This document shows, piece by piece, positions 48,083 to 57,216 of a stretch of DNA of 64,000 bases. Both the position numbers and the translations under genes were made by a program. Below the pieces are notes generated by a model. The model did not search any database. It was not told the origin of the DNA and worked only from the letters and a program-made list of their open reading frames with translations. This DNA is from Marivivens donghaensis (GTDB taxonomy: Bacteria; Pseudomonadota; Alphaproteobacteria; Rhodobacterales; Rhodobacteraceae): the NCBI RefSeq assembly GCF_023541015.1, contig NZ_JALNPR010000003.1, positions 1 to 64,000 of the forward strand, given 5' to 3'. The first letter of the stretch is position 1. Each line of letters starts with the position of its first letter.

Positions 48083-49247
48083 TTGTAACGCGCGTCCTCT
48101 CGATTATATCCGATCCGGTCAGACGCGCATGTTCCTGAATGGCAAAGCGGTCTGTCATACCTGAAATATAGTCGCAGACGATGCGGGCAAGGTCCGTCTC
48201 TGAGCCGACGTTCTCTAAATCCTTCCGCCATTGTTTCGGCAGATGTGTTGGGTCCGCCATAAAGAGCGGGAACAAATCCTTGACGGCGGCGGTGACATGG
48301 CGGCGCATTTCAACCACGCTTGGGTGGCGATACATACGTGTAAACAAGAACTTACGGATCACTTTTAAATCCTCCCACAGGGCGGGAGAGAACTGAACCA
48401 TCATCCGTCCAGCATGGCGCACGTCCTCGACCGAATGAGCGTCGAGTTCTGCCAGATTGCGCTGACTGACCGCGATCACATCCTCGACCAAAATGCCAAA
48501 GAAACGGCGCAAGGCTTCGTGACGGCGGCGGTAATAGTTGAGGCCCGGATACTTTTTATCGACCTCTGCCCAGCAGTCATGAAGGATCGGCAAGTCCGCC
48601 AATTCATCGGTGCTGAACAGCTCTGCCCGCAGACCATCGTGCAAGTCATGGTTGTTGTAGGCAATGTCATCTGACAACGCCGCTACCTGCGCCTCAGCGC
48701 TCGCATGGGTGTGCAGTTCGAGGTCATGCAGCGCGTTATACTGCTGGAGCGCCCACGGGATCTCGCCCTCAACAGGCCCGTTGTGTTTCGCGATCCCCTC
48801 AAGCGTTTCCCACGTCAGGTTCAGCCCGTCCCATTCCGCATAGTGGCGTTCCAGATTGGTGACGATCCGAATGGCCTGCGCGTTATGGTCAAACCCACCG
48901 TAGGGGGCCATTAACTCGTGCAGCGCATCTTCGCCCGTGTGACCGAACGGCGGGTGGCCGAGGTCATGCGCGAGCGCGACCGCCTCTGTCAGCTCTTGGT
49001 TCAGACCCAAGGTGCCCGCGATCGTCCGTCCGACTTGCGCCACCTCGATTGAGTGGGTCAAACGGGTGCGGAAATAATCGCCTTCGTGTTCGATAAAGAC
49101 CTGCGTCTTGTGTTTCAGCCGCCGAAACGCGCTCGCATGGATGATGCGGTCACGGTCCCGCTGGAACGGGGAGCGGAAATGGCTCTCTTCTTCGGGGTAA
49201 AGACGTCCGCGTGTTTTCGTCGGATCGGTCGCAAAAGGCGCACTCAT
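48072..49247 (-). CDS. dgt: Deoxyguanosinetriphosphate triphosphohydrolase-like protein
   Basis: A 391-residue HD-domain dNTPase. The metal site is built by THSIEVAQVGR (His), ALAHDLGHPPFGHTGED (HD and downstream His) and DDIAYNNHDLHD (Asp). The RRLKHKTQVF start is typical of Dgt proteins. It cleaves dNTPs to nucleosides and triphosphate and so lowers dNTP pools. It is divergent from erpA, and both start regions share a 74-base gap. Confidence 0.92.
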   Translation of the reverse strand: MSAPFATDPTKTRGRLYPEEESHFRSPFQRDRDRIIHASAFRRLKHKTQVFIEHEGDYFRTRLTHSIEVAQVGRTIAGTLGLNQELTEAVALAHDLGHPPFGHTGEDALHELMAPYGGFDHNAQAIRIVTNLERHYAEWDGLNLTWETLEGIAKHNGPVEGEIPWALQQYNALHDLELHTHASAEAQVAALSDDIAYNNHDLHDGLRAELFSTDELADLPILHDCWAEVDKKYPGLNYYRRRHEALRRFFGILVEDVIAVSQRNLAELDAHSVEDVRHAGRMMVQFSPALWEDLKVIRKFLFTRMYRHPSVVEMRRHVTAAVKDLFPLFMADPTHLPKQWRKDLENVGSETDLARIVCDYISGMTDRFAIQEHARLTGSDIIERTRVTNVG

Positions 49248-49321
49248 GTGATCTGCCCTGCCTTGTTGTGTCTGCCTAGGACCTCTATATTTGAAACACG
49301 CTGCAACTTATAGGCCTGAAA

Positions 49322-49648
49322 ATGCTCAACCTCCCGCCCAACGTGACCCAACGTGCCTTTGAACGACTGGCCGAAATCGGCGCAGCTGATCAGGGCAAGG
49401 CCCTGCGCATCGCGGTTGAAGGCGGCGGCTGTTCTGGGTTTCAATATCAGATCGAATTGGATGAACCTGCGGCGGATGACCTGATCCTTGAGGGGGCTGG
49501 TGAAAAAGTCGTGATCGACCCGACATCGCTGCCGTTCCTCGCTGGGGCCACCATAGACTTTACCGAAGAACTGATCGGTGCCCGCTTTGCCATCGACAAC
49601 CCTAATGCGGCTTCGTCTTGCGGCTGCGGAACCTCGTTTTCCATGTGA
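49322..49648 (+). CDS. erpA: A-type Fe-S insertion protein ErpA
   Basis: A 108-residue HesB-family carrier with C37 in GGGCSGFQY and C100, C102 in SSCGCGTSF, the three cluster ligands. It inserts [4Fe-4S] clusters into targets. Divergent from dgt, as is usual in Rhodobacterales. It is a second A-type carrier beside the one at 14374-14739; the GCSGFQY motif sets it in the ErpA group rather than SufA. Confidence 0.92.
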   Translation: MLNLPPNVTQRAFERLAEIGAADQGKALRIAVEGGGCSGFQYQIELDEPAADDLILEGAGEKVVIDPTSLPFLAGATIDFTEELIGARFAIDNPNAASSCGCGTSFSM

Positions 49649-49708
49649 CAAAGCCCTTGCGTCTGAAGGCTCTAGCGGGGACAACAGGCGCAACGCAGGA
49701 GGCAGCCC

Positions 49709-50491
49709 ATGAAAATCGCGACGTTCAATATCAACGGGATCAAAGCGCGTTTTGAACGACTGACTGAATGGCTGGAAGAGAGCAAACCCGACGTTGCGAT
49801 CCTACAAGAGATCAAATCGGTCGACGAAAACTTCCCCCGCGAAAATTTCGAAGACATGGGCTACCGCGTTGAAACCCATGGACAAAAGAGCTTTAACGGC
49901 GTCGCGATCCTGTCCCGCCTCCCGCTCGAGGATGTGACCCGCGGTCTGCCCGGCGATGACAGCGACGAACAGGCCCGCTGGATCGAGGCGACCGTGATTG
50001 GCGACAAAGAGGCCGTCCGCATTTGTGGCCTCTACCTGCCCAACGGTAACCCCGCACCAGGTCCCAAATTCGACTACAAGCTCGCATGGATGGAACGTCT
50101 CTATGCCCGCGCGCAAGCACTGATGGCGGATGAGATGCCCGCGTTCATGGCGGGTGATTACAACATCATCCCGCAGGCCGAGGACGCAAAGCGCCCAGAG
50201 GCATGGACCGAAGACGCGCTCTACCGTCCAGAGAGCCGCGCCGCGTTTCGCCGTATCCTGAACCTCGGCTTTACCGAAGCCTTCCGAGCCCGCACCATCG
50301 GCGGCGGTCACTATAGTTTCTGGGATTATCAGGCGGGTGCATGGAACCGCGATGACGGCATCCGCATCGACCACTTCCTGATGACACCGCAGTGCGCAGA
50401 CCTCATGGTCGATTGCTACATTCAGAAAGACGAACGGGCCAAAGATAAACCAAGCGACCACGTTCCTGTTTGGCTCGAATTGGACGCCTAA
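49709..50491 (+). CDS. xthA: Exodeoxyribonuclease III
   Basis: A 260-residue EEP-fold nuclease. It shows KIATFNINGIKARF at the start, LQEIKS with the metal-binding Glu, CGLYLPNGNP, GDYNIIP and the ending DHVPVWLEL with the catalytic His. It repairs abasic sites and degrades duplex ends in the 3'-5' direction. It lies 60 bases after erpA. Its stop overlaps the convergent monooxygenase gene by 4 bases. Confidence 0.95.
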   Translation: MKIATFNINGIKARFERLTEWLEESKPDVAILQEIKSVDENFPRENFEDMGYRVETHGQKSFNGVAILSRLPLEDVTRGLPGDDSDEQARWIEATVIGDKEAVRICGLYLPNGNPAPGPKFDYKLAWMERLYARAQALMADEMPAFMAGDYNIIPQAEDAKRPEAWTEDALYRPESRAAFRRILNLGFTEAFRARTIGGGHYSFWDYQAGAWNRDDGIRIDHFLMTPQCADLMVDCYIQKDERAKDKPSDHVPVWLELDA

Positions 50492-51645
50492 GCCGTCACA
50501 TCGTAGTTATAGAGCCAGTCATACCGCCCCAAAAACAGGTTCGGTGTGAGTTGTGCCATCGTCCGCAGACCCGCATGAGCCACGCGGCGTTTGATCCCTG
50601 TAAGGTGGTAGTTCACCGCATTGCGGTTCGCCGCCTCAATCGCACGATTGACCCGCGACCGCCGTTCCGCTTGATACGCCTTGAGGCCGAAATGCACGGA
50701 CGGATCATCGTCCAGACAACGCGCCATGACAAAGGCATCCTCTAGCGCAAGGTTTGCACCCTGCGCCATGAATGGCAACGTCGGATGCGCCGCATCGCCT
50801 AATATCGCGCGACTGTGGTCATGCCAAACCTTGGCCACGGGATGACGGAAAAGACCCCAACGGCGGACGGTCTGCATCTGATCAAAGAGATCAAAGAGGC
50901 TCTGGTGACAATCGGAAAAAACCTCGCGCAGCACGTCAGGTTCGTCAAAGAAGTTCCAGCCCTCAGCGGCCCATTCCTTGCGCTCTTGCACGGCGACGAT
51001 ATTGATCCGCCCGCCCACCAGTGGATAGGTCACGACGTGTTTGCCCGCGCCCATCCAGATCTTTACCTCGGGCTGGGATGACGGCACCTTGACCACAGAC
51101 CGCCACGCGACCTGCCCTGTGAAAAACGGCTTATCCTCACCGTTCAGGATCGGACGCACCACAGAATGAAGTCCATCGGCACCGACGATCAGATCACCCT
51201 CTGCTGTATCGCCGTTGGAAAACCGAACATGGGTCTCACCAACCTCGACCGCTTTAGCGTCTAAAGTGATTTTGACTTTGGCCCGCTCGCAGCCTTCGGC
51301 CAAGAGGTCCAACAAATCCGCTCGATGGAAGAACCGATAGGGCTGACCAGGGAGCCGCGATAAATCGAACCGCCCAATCGCCTCGCCCGTCATGGCATCG
51401 ACAGGTACTAATGCCGAAGCGGAAATACTGCGCTGATCAGCAATCGCGCCCAGACCCAAGGCCGCGAGAACAGCTCCGCCATTGGGCGTGATCTGCAACC
51501 CTGCGCCCACTTCGCGCAATTCGTCGGCCTGTTCGAAAACCTGAACCTCTGCCCCCGTGCGGGCAAAGCAAAGGGCGGCCGCGAGACCCGCGATGCCGCC
51601 CCCAATGATAACGACCCGCCGGCCGGAATTTGCGCCGGTGGTCAT
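50488..51645 (-). CDS. FAD-dependent aromatic monooxygenase (salicylate hydroxylase-like)
   Basis: A 385-residue group A flavoprotein hydroxylase. The dinucleotide motif VVIIGGGIAGLAAALCFART is at 10-29. The second FAD motif GDAAHPTLPFMAQGANLALED is near 280-300. The middle DG motif reads GADGLHSVVR. It uses NAD(P)H and oxygen to hydroxylate an aromatic ring. The closest named group is the salicylate/3-hydroxybenzoate 6-hydroxylase type, but the substrate is not fixed and no catabolic genes are adjacent. Confidence 0.87.
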   Translation of the reverse strand: MTTGANSGRRVVIIGGGIAGLAAALCFARTGAEVQVFEQADELREVGAGLQITPNGGAVLAALGLGAIADQRSISASALVPVDAMTGEAIGRFDLSRLPGQPYRFFHRADLLDLLAEGCERAKVKITLDAKAVEVGETHVRFSNGDTAEGDLIVGADGLHSVVRPILNGEDKPFFTGQVAWRSVVKVPSSQPEVKIWMGAGKHVVTYPLVGGRINIVAVQERKEWAAEGWNFFDEPDVLREVFSDCHQSLFDLFDQMQTVRRWGLFRHPVAKVWHDHSRAILGDAAHPTLPFMAQGANLALEDAFVMARCLDDDPSVHFGLKAYQAERRSRVNRAIEAANRNAVNYHLTGIKRRVAHAGLRTMAQLTPNLFLGRYDWLYNYDVTA

Positions 51646-51648
51646 ACC

Positions 51649-52071
51649 TTAGTCGTCGCGGTGAACTTTTTCGCGGCGCTCGTGGCGTTCTTGTGCTTCG
51701 AGCGTCATGGTCGCGATCGGACGCGCATCAAGACGTTTGAGGCTGATCGGTTCACCGGTCATTTCACAGTAGCCGTATTCGCCGTTGTCGATCCGACGGA
51801 TCGCAGCGTCGATTTTCGAAACCAGCTTGCGCTCACGGTCACGGGTGCGCAGTTCCAGCGCACGGTCAGTTTCTTCAGACGCGCGGTCAGCAATGTCTGG
51901 AATGTTCCGTGTGCCCTCTTTCATGCCAGTGATCGTGTCGCGGCTTTCTTCGAGGATATCGTTTTTCCACGCAATCAATTTACGACGAAAATACTCGAGC
52001 TGACGCTCGTTCATAAACGGTTCGTCCTCGGCGGGACGGTAATCTTCCGGAAGAAAATTCTCGGCTTTCAT
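51649..52071 (-). CDS. dksA: RNA polymerase-binding protein DksA, zinc-finger-poor form
   Basis: A 140-residue DksA. The coiled coil (about 20-110) has its tip DIADRA, which keeps the Asp-x-x-Asp-x-Ala residues needed for activity. The C-terminal globular part reads YCEMTGEPISLKRLDARP and continues ATMTLEAQERHE, so only one of the four zinc cysteines remains. Such forms are known in Rhodobacterales. It works with ppGpp at RNA polymerase. I chose the ATG at 52071, which matches the usual N terminus; 52122 also has a good ribosome site. Confidence 0.92.
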   Translation of the reverse strand: MKAENFLPEDYRPAEDEPFMNERQLEYFRRKLIAWKNDILEESRDTITGMKEGTRNIPDIADRASEETDRALELRTRDRERKLVSKIDAAIRRIDNGEYGYCEMTGEPISLKRLDARPIATMTLEAQERHERREKVHRDD

Positions 52072-52259
52072 CGAACTACCCTTAATCGCGCTGTCGGCCG
52101 TCATGTTGGGTTCATCGGCCATCAGCCACTCCCTCTAACTCGCGCCCTCCTTTACTCTCTCAGCACAGGAGTGTCACGCCCGAAAATGGTAATTTCGTCA
52201 ATGGTTGCAGGTCGTTTTCGTCGTGATACTGTCACACGACTTTGAAGGGACGGACGACA

Positions 52260-53099
52260 ATGCAGTTCAACGGAACCGATTCTTATGTGGCTGGCGACGA
52301 TCTTAAGGTTGCGGTGAATGCCGCGGTCACGCTGGAACGTCCGCTCTTGGTCAAGGGGGAGCCGGGAACGGGAAAAACGGAACTGGCCCGTCAGGTCGCT
52401 GCGGCGCTAGGTCTGCGGATGATCGAATGGAACATCAAATCGACCACAAAGGCGCAACAGGGTCTTTATGAATACGACGCGGTGAGCCGTCTTCGGGACA
52501 GCCAGTTGGGCGACGAACGTGTTCACGATGTGAAAAACTACATCAAAAAAGGTAAGCTCTGGCAGGCGTTTGAGGCCGATGAAAAGGTCGTCCTTTTGAT
52601 TGATGAGGTAGATAAGGCCGACATCGAATTTCCGAACGACCTGTTGCAAGAACTCGATCGGATGGAGTTCCATGTCTATGAGACGGGCGAAACGATCCGC
52701 GCAATCAATCGCCCGATCGTCATCATCACCTCGAACAATGAAAAGGAACTGCCCGACGCGTTTCTGCGCCGTTGTTTCTTTCACTACATTCGTTTCCCCG
52801 ATGCCGACACGCTGCGCCAGATCATCGCGGTCCATCACCCCAATATCAAAGCCGACCTTTTGTCGACAGCCCTCACCCGCTTCTTTGAAGTGCGTGAAAC
52901 CCCTGGGTTGAAAAAGAAACCATCGACCTCTGAAGTGCTCGACTGGCTGAAACTCCTCCTCGCAGAGGACCTCAGCGCCGAGGATTTGCGACAGGATTCG
53001 GGCAATGCGCTGCCGAAACTGCACGGCGCGCTGCTGAAAAATGAACAGGACGTTCATCTTTTCGAACGACTCGCCTTTATGGCGCGTCGGGCGCGCTGA
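52260..53099 (+). CDS. MoxR-family AAA+ ATPase
   Basis: A 279-residue AAA+ protein: Walker A GEPGTGKT at 33-40, Walker B LLIDEVDKAD near 115, sensor 1 ITSNNEKELP, and the arginine-rich LRRCFFHY stretch. MoxR ATPases act as chaperones with VWA-domain partners, here very likely the CoxE-like gene at 55062. The two are separated by a lipoprotein gene and a small membrane gene. The start at 52260 has AAGGGA upstream; an in-frame TTG lies at 52242. Confidence 0.92.
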   Translation: MQFNGTDSYVAGDDLKVAVNAAVTLERPLLVKGEPGTGKTELARQVAAALGLRMIEWNIKSTTKAQQGLYEYDAVSRLRDSQLGDERVHDVKNYIKKGKLWQAFEADEKVVLLIDEVDKADIEFPNDLLQELDRMEFHVYETGETIRAINRPIVIITSNNEKELPDAFLRRCFFHYIRFPDADTLRQIIAVHHPNIKADLLSTALTRFFEVRETPGLKKKPSTSEVLDWLKLLLAEDLSAEDLRQDSGNALPKLHGALLKNEQDVHLFERLAFMARRAR

Positions 53100-53521
53100 T
53101 CCTTCGATTCAACATCTTGCGGCATGATTGTTGCCACGCACTACGATAGTGGCGCGGCTGCGACACGATTTCGCCAAATTGGTAAACAATTGCCATTTTT
53201 CGCGTGATTTGTGGCAGCACGACGCCTTTTAGTTGTCGTGTTGCGTAAGGCTCGCCTTGGTAAAACCCCTTTGCGATCTGAATGCGGCCCCACTCCTTCG
53301 GCAGGTTAGGGTTGTGGGTAAATTGAGGAGAGCACTTTGACCAAGGCAAAAATGCCGGTCGAATGCCGCCAGTTCCCCCCCGCAATGGTTGCGGGTCGGG
53401 CTAGGCTGTGGACCGTTAAAGATCACCAGACCGCGCAATCGCGCCTGTCTGGACTGTTACAAACAATTGGCGCCACCCTGCTGGGCGCCAATGCGACCTG
53501 TCTGCCCAAAGGAGGCCTGCT
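53100..53521 (+). other. 422-base leader between moxR and the DUF2927 gene
   Basis: Two hairpins are visible: CCCGCAA-TGG-TTGCGGG at 53379-53395 and TTGGCGCC-N9-GGCGCCAA at 53467-53491, the second 30 bases before the next start. Neither has a T run. A short open frame (53337-53525) runs through them. The first 220 bases hold nothing I can name. Confidence 0.5.
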
Positions 53522-53525
53522 ATGA
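53337..53525 (+). CDS. Possible 62-residue leader peptide
   Basis: A TTG-initiated frame with GAGGAG 6 bases upstream. Its TGA overlaps the ATG of the next gene (ATGA), which would permit coupled translation. The product is basic at the start and hydrophobic near the end, and no family is recognised. It passes through two hairpins. It could be chance; an ATG at 53352 is an alternative start. Confidence 0.25.
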   Translation: MTKAKMPVECRQFPPAMVAGRARLWTVKDHQTAQSRLSGLLQTIGATLLGANATCLPKGGLL

Positions 53526-54871
53526 GAGCTGCCTACCTGATGGCCGTGACAACGTTGACCGCCTGCACACCGATGCCGCAGACGTTTGAACCGACCCGTG
53601 CGTTGAGCATGGAGGATCACCTGCCGCCAATGCGGACCTTTGCTAATAACAACGTCTCCTTGCCGACCCGCCCGAACAGCGAACTGCTGCGCGATTTCCT
53701 CGACCTCTCGTTCCGTATGGAGAGCGGTCGCCCGATTGCCACGCTCACACGGTTCGAAGGCCCAATTTCGGTGCGCGTCACTGGCCCCGCCAATGCGACC
53801 CTCGTCACCGATTTGCGCGCGCTTTTGGCGCGGATGCAAAACGAGGCGGGCATCGACATTTTCTTAACGGGTGCGCCTGAGGCCGCCATCACAATCCAAG
53901 CCATTCCACGGGCCGAGCTAACCCGCGCTGTCCCACGCGCCGCTTGTTTCGTGGTGCCCCGCGTATCGAGCTGGGAAGAGTTCAAACAAGTGCGCCGCAC
54001 GCCGCAGGTCGATTGGACCACGCTGGAACGCCGCGACCGTGCGACCGTCTTTGTGCCCGCCGATGTGGCACCGCAAGAAATTCGCGACTGCCTGCACGAA
54101 GAACTAGCCCAAGCCATCGGCCCGCTCAACGATCTCTACCGCCTGCCGGATTCGATCTTTAACGATGACAACATGCATGCGGTGCTGACCAGCTTTGATA
54201 TGCTGATGCTCAAGGCCTATTATTCGCCCGAACTGCGCAATGGCATGACCCGCGGTGAAGTCGCCGCGCGCCTGCCCGCCATCCTTGCCCGTTTGAACCC
54301 AGCAGGTGAACGCAGCGATGGTCGGCCCGTCAATGACACGTCCCGCGACTGGATTGACGCGATGGAAACGGCGCTGTCCTCTGGGACACCCGCTGGTGGA
54401 CGAACCGCCGCGGCAGAGCGCGCTGTGAACCTTGCGCGCAGTTATGGATGGTCGAACACCCGCGAAGGCTTTGCCAATTTCGTCTATGGTCGCCTGCAAG
54501 TCGGGCGCGACCCTGCCCTCGCCCGTGCCGCGTTCGAGGCAGCAGACCGCGCCTATCGCGCCAGTGCCGAAACCCGTTTGCAACGCGCCCATGTGGCGGT
54601 GCAACTAGCGGCGTTCTCTCTCTCTGAAGGGGACAACATCCAGACCCTGCAGATCACGAACGAAGCGATCCCTATTGCAGCCGCTCATGAAAACGCGGCC
54701 CTACTTGCGACCCTCATGATGTTCAAAGCCGAAGCACTGGACAACCTCGGTCGTGCGTCAGAGGCGTCCCAAACCCGCATGGACAGTCTGGCGTGGGCGC
54801 GGTATGGATTTGGCTCTGATCAAAACGTCAGGACCCGATTGCGCGAGGTTGCCGCACTCGATCCAAGATAA
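53522..54871 (+). CDS. DUF2927 lipoprotein
   Basis: A 449-residue protein. The N terminus has a short signal ending in lipobox LTAC, so it is probably lipidated at C15. The DUF2927 domain spans about 55-255 and includes LHEELAQAIGPLNDLYRLPDS. The C-terminal 180 residues are helical and TPR-like (RAAFEAADRAYRASAE, ANxxALLATLMMFKAEAL-type turns). AAAGGAGG precedes the ATG. DUF2927 has no known activity; the His-Glu in the conserved stretch invites a hydrolase idea that I cannot support. Confidence 0.85.
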   Translation: MRAAYLMAVTTLTACTPMPQTFEPTRALSMEDHLPPMRTFANNNVSLPTRPNSELLRDFLDLSFRMESGRPIATLTRFEGPISVRVTGPANATLVTDLRALLARMQNEAGIDIFLTGAPEAAITIQAIPRAELTRAVPRAACFVVPRVSSWEEFKQVRRTPQVDWTTLERRDRATVFVPADVAPQEIRDCLHEELAQAIGPLNDLYRLPDSIFNDDNMHAVLTSFDMLMLKAYYSPELRNGMTRGEVAARLPAILARLNPAGERSDGRPVNDTSRDWIDAMETALSSGTPAGGRTAAAERAVNLARSYGWSNTREGFANFVYGRLQVGRDPALARAAFEAADRAYRASAETRLQRAHVAVQLAAFSLSEGDNIQTLQITNEAIPIAAAHENAALLATLMMFKAEALDNLGRASEASQTRMDSLAWARYGFGSDQNVRTRLREVAALDPR

Positions 54872-54884
54872 GGAGAAACGCCCC

Positions 54885-55058
54885 ATGCTTATCCCCATTT
54901 TCGGCCTGCTTCTCGGTGCCATTTTCGGGGGCCTTCGGGCAAAGCTACGGGGCGGCTCCGCCCTCGACATCCTGCAATGGGCAGCGGTTTACGCGCTGAT
55001 CCTCGGCACGATCGCGCTGTTCATCATGATCGGGATCGACCGCAGCTATCGGCCATAA
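54885..55058 (+). CDS. Small membrane protein, 57 residues
   Basis: A 57-residue protein with two hydrophobic helices (about 2-17 and 32-50) joined by a basic loop (RAKLRGGS). AAGGAG lies 10 bases before the ATG. It sits 13 bases after the DUF2927 gene and 3 bases before the VWA gene, so it is part of the same unit. No family is recognised. Confidence 0.75.
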   Translation: MLIPIFGLLLGAIFGGLRAKLRGGSALDILQWAAVYALILGTIALFIMIGIDRSYRP

Positions 55059-55061
55059 TCG

Positions 55062-56246
55062 ATGTTTCTGCCGTTTTTCGAAACCCTTCGGAAAGGCGGC
55101 GTGCCGGTCTCGTTGCGGGAGTTTCTGTCGTTCCTCGACGGGCTTGCCGCAGGGATCGCCACATATGACGTGGATGCGTTTTACTACCTCGCCCGCGCAG
55201 CGCTGGTAAAAGACGAACGCCACCTCGACAAATTCGACCGCGCTTTTGCCGCTAGTTTTGAAGGGCTTGAGAGCATCAGTTTCGACGATGTGGTCGAGGC
55301 GATGGACCTTCCTGAGGAATGGCTCCGCAAGCTCGCGGAAAAAACCCTGAGCGACGAGGAAAAAGCCGAAATCCAATCGCTCGGTGGGTTTGACAAGTTG
55401 ATGGAGACGCTGAAACAGCGGCTCGAAGAACAAAAGGGCCGCCATCAAGGTGGATCGAAATGGGTCGGCACAGCGGGTACGTCGCCCTTTGGCGCCTATG
55501 GCTACAACCCCGAAGGCGTCCGTATTGGTCAAGACAAATCACGACACCAACGCGCCGTAAAAGTCTGGGACAAAAGGGAATTCAAGAACCTCGACGATAG
55601 CGTCGAACTTGGCACCCGCAACATTAAGGTCGCGCTGAAACGTCTGCGCAAATGGGCGCGTGATGGGGCGGCGGACGAGTTGGACCTTGATGGTACGATC
55701 CGCGCCACGGCAGAGCACGGCTATCTCGACGTGCAGACCCGCCCCGAACGGCGCAACGCGGTGAAGGTGCTGCTGTTCTTTGACATCGGCGGCTCAATGG
55801 ACCCGCATATCAAGGTGGTCGAAGAACTCTTCAGCGCCGCACGGAGCGAGTTCAAACACCTCGAACATTTCTATTTCCATAACTGCCTCTACGAAGGCGT
55901 TTGGCGCGACAATGCCCGTCGTTGGAATGCGCAAACGCCGACATGGGACGTACTGCACACCTATGGCCCCGACTACAAATGCATCTTTGTCGGTGACGCC
56001 TCGATGTCCCCCTATGAAATCGCCTATCGCGGCGGGGCCAATGAACATTGGAACGAAGAGGCAGGACAGGTTTGGCTCGAGCGGGCGCGAGATCAGTGGT
56101 CCAATCACCTGTGGATCAACCCTGTTCCTGAACGGCTTTGGGGGTATACTCAATCCATCGGAATGATCCGCGACATCTTTGGTGCTGACCGCATGGTGCC
56201 GATGACGCTCGAAGGGATCGAACGCGGCATGAAGGCGCTGGGATGA
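55062..56246 (+). CDS. CoxE-like VWA-domain protein
   Basis: A 394-residue protein of the CoxE/YehP type. The N-terminal half is helical and charged, and a VWA domain covers about 230-370. The MIDAS reads DIGGSMDPH, so the second position Ser is replaced by Gly (DxGxS) while the first Asp and last Ser remain. Such proteins work with MoxR ATPases, and one lies two genes upstream. Cofactor or complex maturation is a likely role, but the client is unknown. It overlaps the next gene by 4 bases. Confidence 0.88.
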   Translation: MFLPFFETLRKGGVPVSLREFLSFLDGLAAGIATYDVDAFYYLARAALVKDERHLDKFDRAFAASFEGLESISFDDVVEAMDLPEEWLRKLAEKTLSDEEKAEIQSLGGFDKLMETLKQRLEEQKGRHQGGSKWVGTAGTSPFGAYGYNPEGVRIGQDKSRHQRAVKVWDKREFKNLDDSVELGTRNIKVALKRLRKWARDGAADELDLDGTIRATAEHGYLDVQTRPERRNAVKVLLFFDIGGSMDPHIKVVEELFSAARSEFKHLEHFYFHNCLYEGVWRDNARRWNAQTPTWDVLHTYGPDYKCIFVGDASMSPYEIAYRGGANEHWNEEAGQVWLERARDQWSNHLWINPVPERLWGYTQSIGMIRDIFGADRMVPMTLEGIERGMKALG

Positions 56247-56581
56247 GCAGGCTAAACCGTTTCTTTACCAAACACCGCATCGCCATTGTGGGCTTTGCGC
56301 TGGCTGTCGTTTTGCTGGGGTTCTTCCTCGTTAAATTCGTGCTCGACATGCTGTTTTGGAATGATCCCGCCCACCGGCGCGTTGATCCTGCGGAATGGAT
56401 GACACCTGGTTTCATCGCGCACAGCTGGCATGTGGATAGTCGCGACCTCGCCACCGCCATCGGCATCACGGAAAAACCCGAAGGCCGACCGACGCTCGAA
56501 GATATCGCAGAGTTGCGCGGTGTCCCCGTGGCCCAAGTCATCGCCGAAGTTCAGGCCTTTTTAGCGGAGAACGTGCGGTGA
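56243..56581 (+). CDS. Membrane-anchored protein, unknown
   Basis: A 112-residue protein with one TM at about 13-38 (IAIVGFALAVVLLGFFLVKFVL) and a soluble tail containing MTPGFIAHSWHVDSRDLA and a regular helical end. It overlaps both neighbours by 4 bases (ATGA and GTGA types), so it is translated with them. Related short proteins occur beside DedA genes in Rhodobacterales. No function is known to me. Confidence 0.8.
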   Translation: MSRLNRFFTKHRIAIVGFALAVVLLGFFLVKFVLDMLFWNDPAHRRVDPAEWMTPGFIAHSWHVDSRDLATAIGITEKPEGRPTLEDIAELRGVPVAQVIAEVQAFLAENVR

Positions 56582-57180
56582 CCGAATGGGTTTTGGGGCA
56601 AGTCGCGGTCTATGGTGCGTGGATCTTGTTCATTGTAACCTTCCTGTCGTGTCTCGCCCTACCGATCCCTGCCTCTCTTGCGATGATGGCGGGGGGCGCC
56701 TTTGTCGGCGCGGGTGATTTGAGCTACCTCGCCGTGTCCTCTGCGGCCTTTGGGGGCGCGATGGTAGGCGATCAGACGGGTTATATCATCGGCAAACATG
56801 GTGGCCGCCATATCCGCCATAAGATCATTAGCCACCCCAAACGGGCGAAACTGTTTCAACAGGCCCAAGACCTCACCCACAAACATGGCGGCATAGCGAT
56901 TTTCCTTAGCCGTTGGGCGCTCAGCCCGCTGGGGCCATATGCCAATATCGCGGGCGGGATCGTGGGGATGAACCGTCTGCGGTTCACCATCTGGGGCGCC
57001 GCAGGCGAGGCTGTTTGGGTTCTGATCTACATCACCCTCGGCCTCCTGTTCGCGGATCAGATCATCTATGCGGCAGAAGTTGCCTCTGACCTCTCGGGCC
57101 TTCTGGTCGCGCTCGTCCTCACGTTAGGCTTTGGCCATTGGCTGTGGAAACGGTGGCGCGATCATCATCGCCATGGTTAG
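56578..57180 (+). CDS. DedA/VTT-family membrane protein
   Basis: A 200-residue DedA family protein. It shows PIPASLAMMAGGAFVG near the start, GDQTGYIIGKHGG and the FLSRWALSPLGPYANIAGG re-entrant stretch with the conserved Arg. Members translocate or scramble lipids, including undecaprenyl phosphate and phospholipids. GTG start overlapping the previous stop. About five hydrophobic segments. Confidence 0.9.
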   Translation: MTEWVLGQVAVYGAWILFIVTFLSCLALPIPASLAMMAGGAFVGAGDLSYLAVSSAAFGGAMVGDQTGYIIGKHGGRHIRHKIISHPKRAKLFQQAQDLTHKHGGIAIFLSRWALSPLGPYANIAGGIVGMNRLRFTIWGAAGEAVWVLIYITLGLLFADQIIYAAEVASDLSGLLVALVLTLGFGHWLWKRWRDHHRHG

Positions 57181-57216
57181 GCTTGTCGCGGGGCGTGAGG
57201 CTCCCATATTTACACC

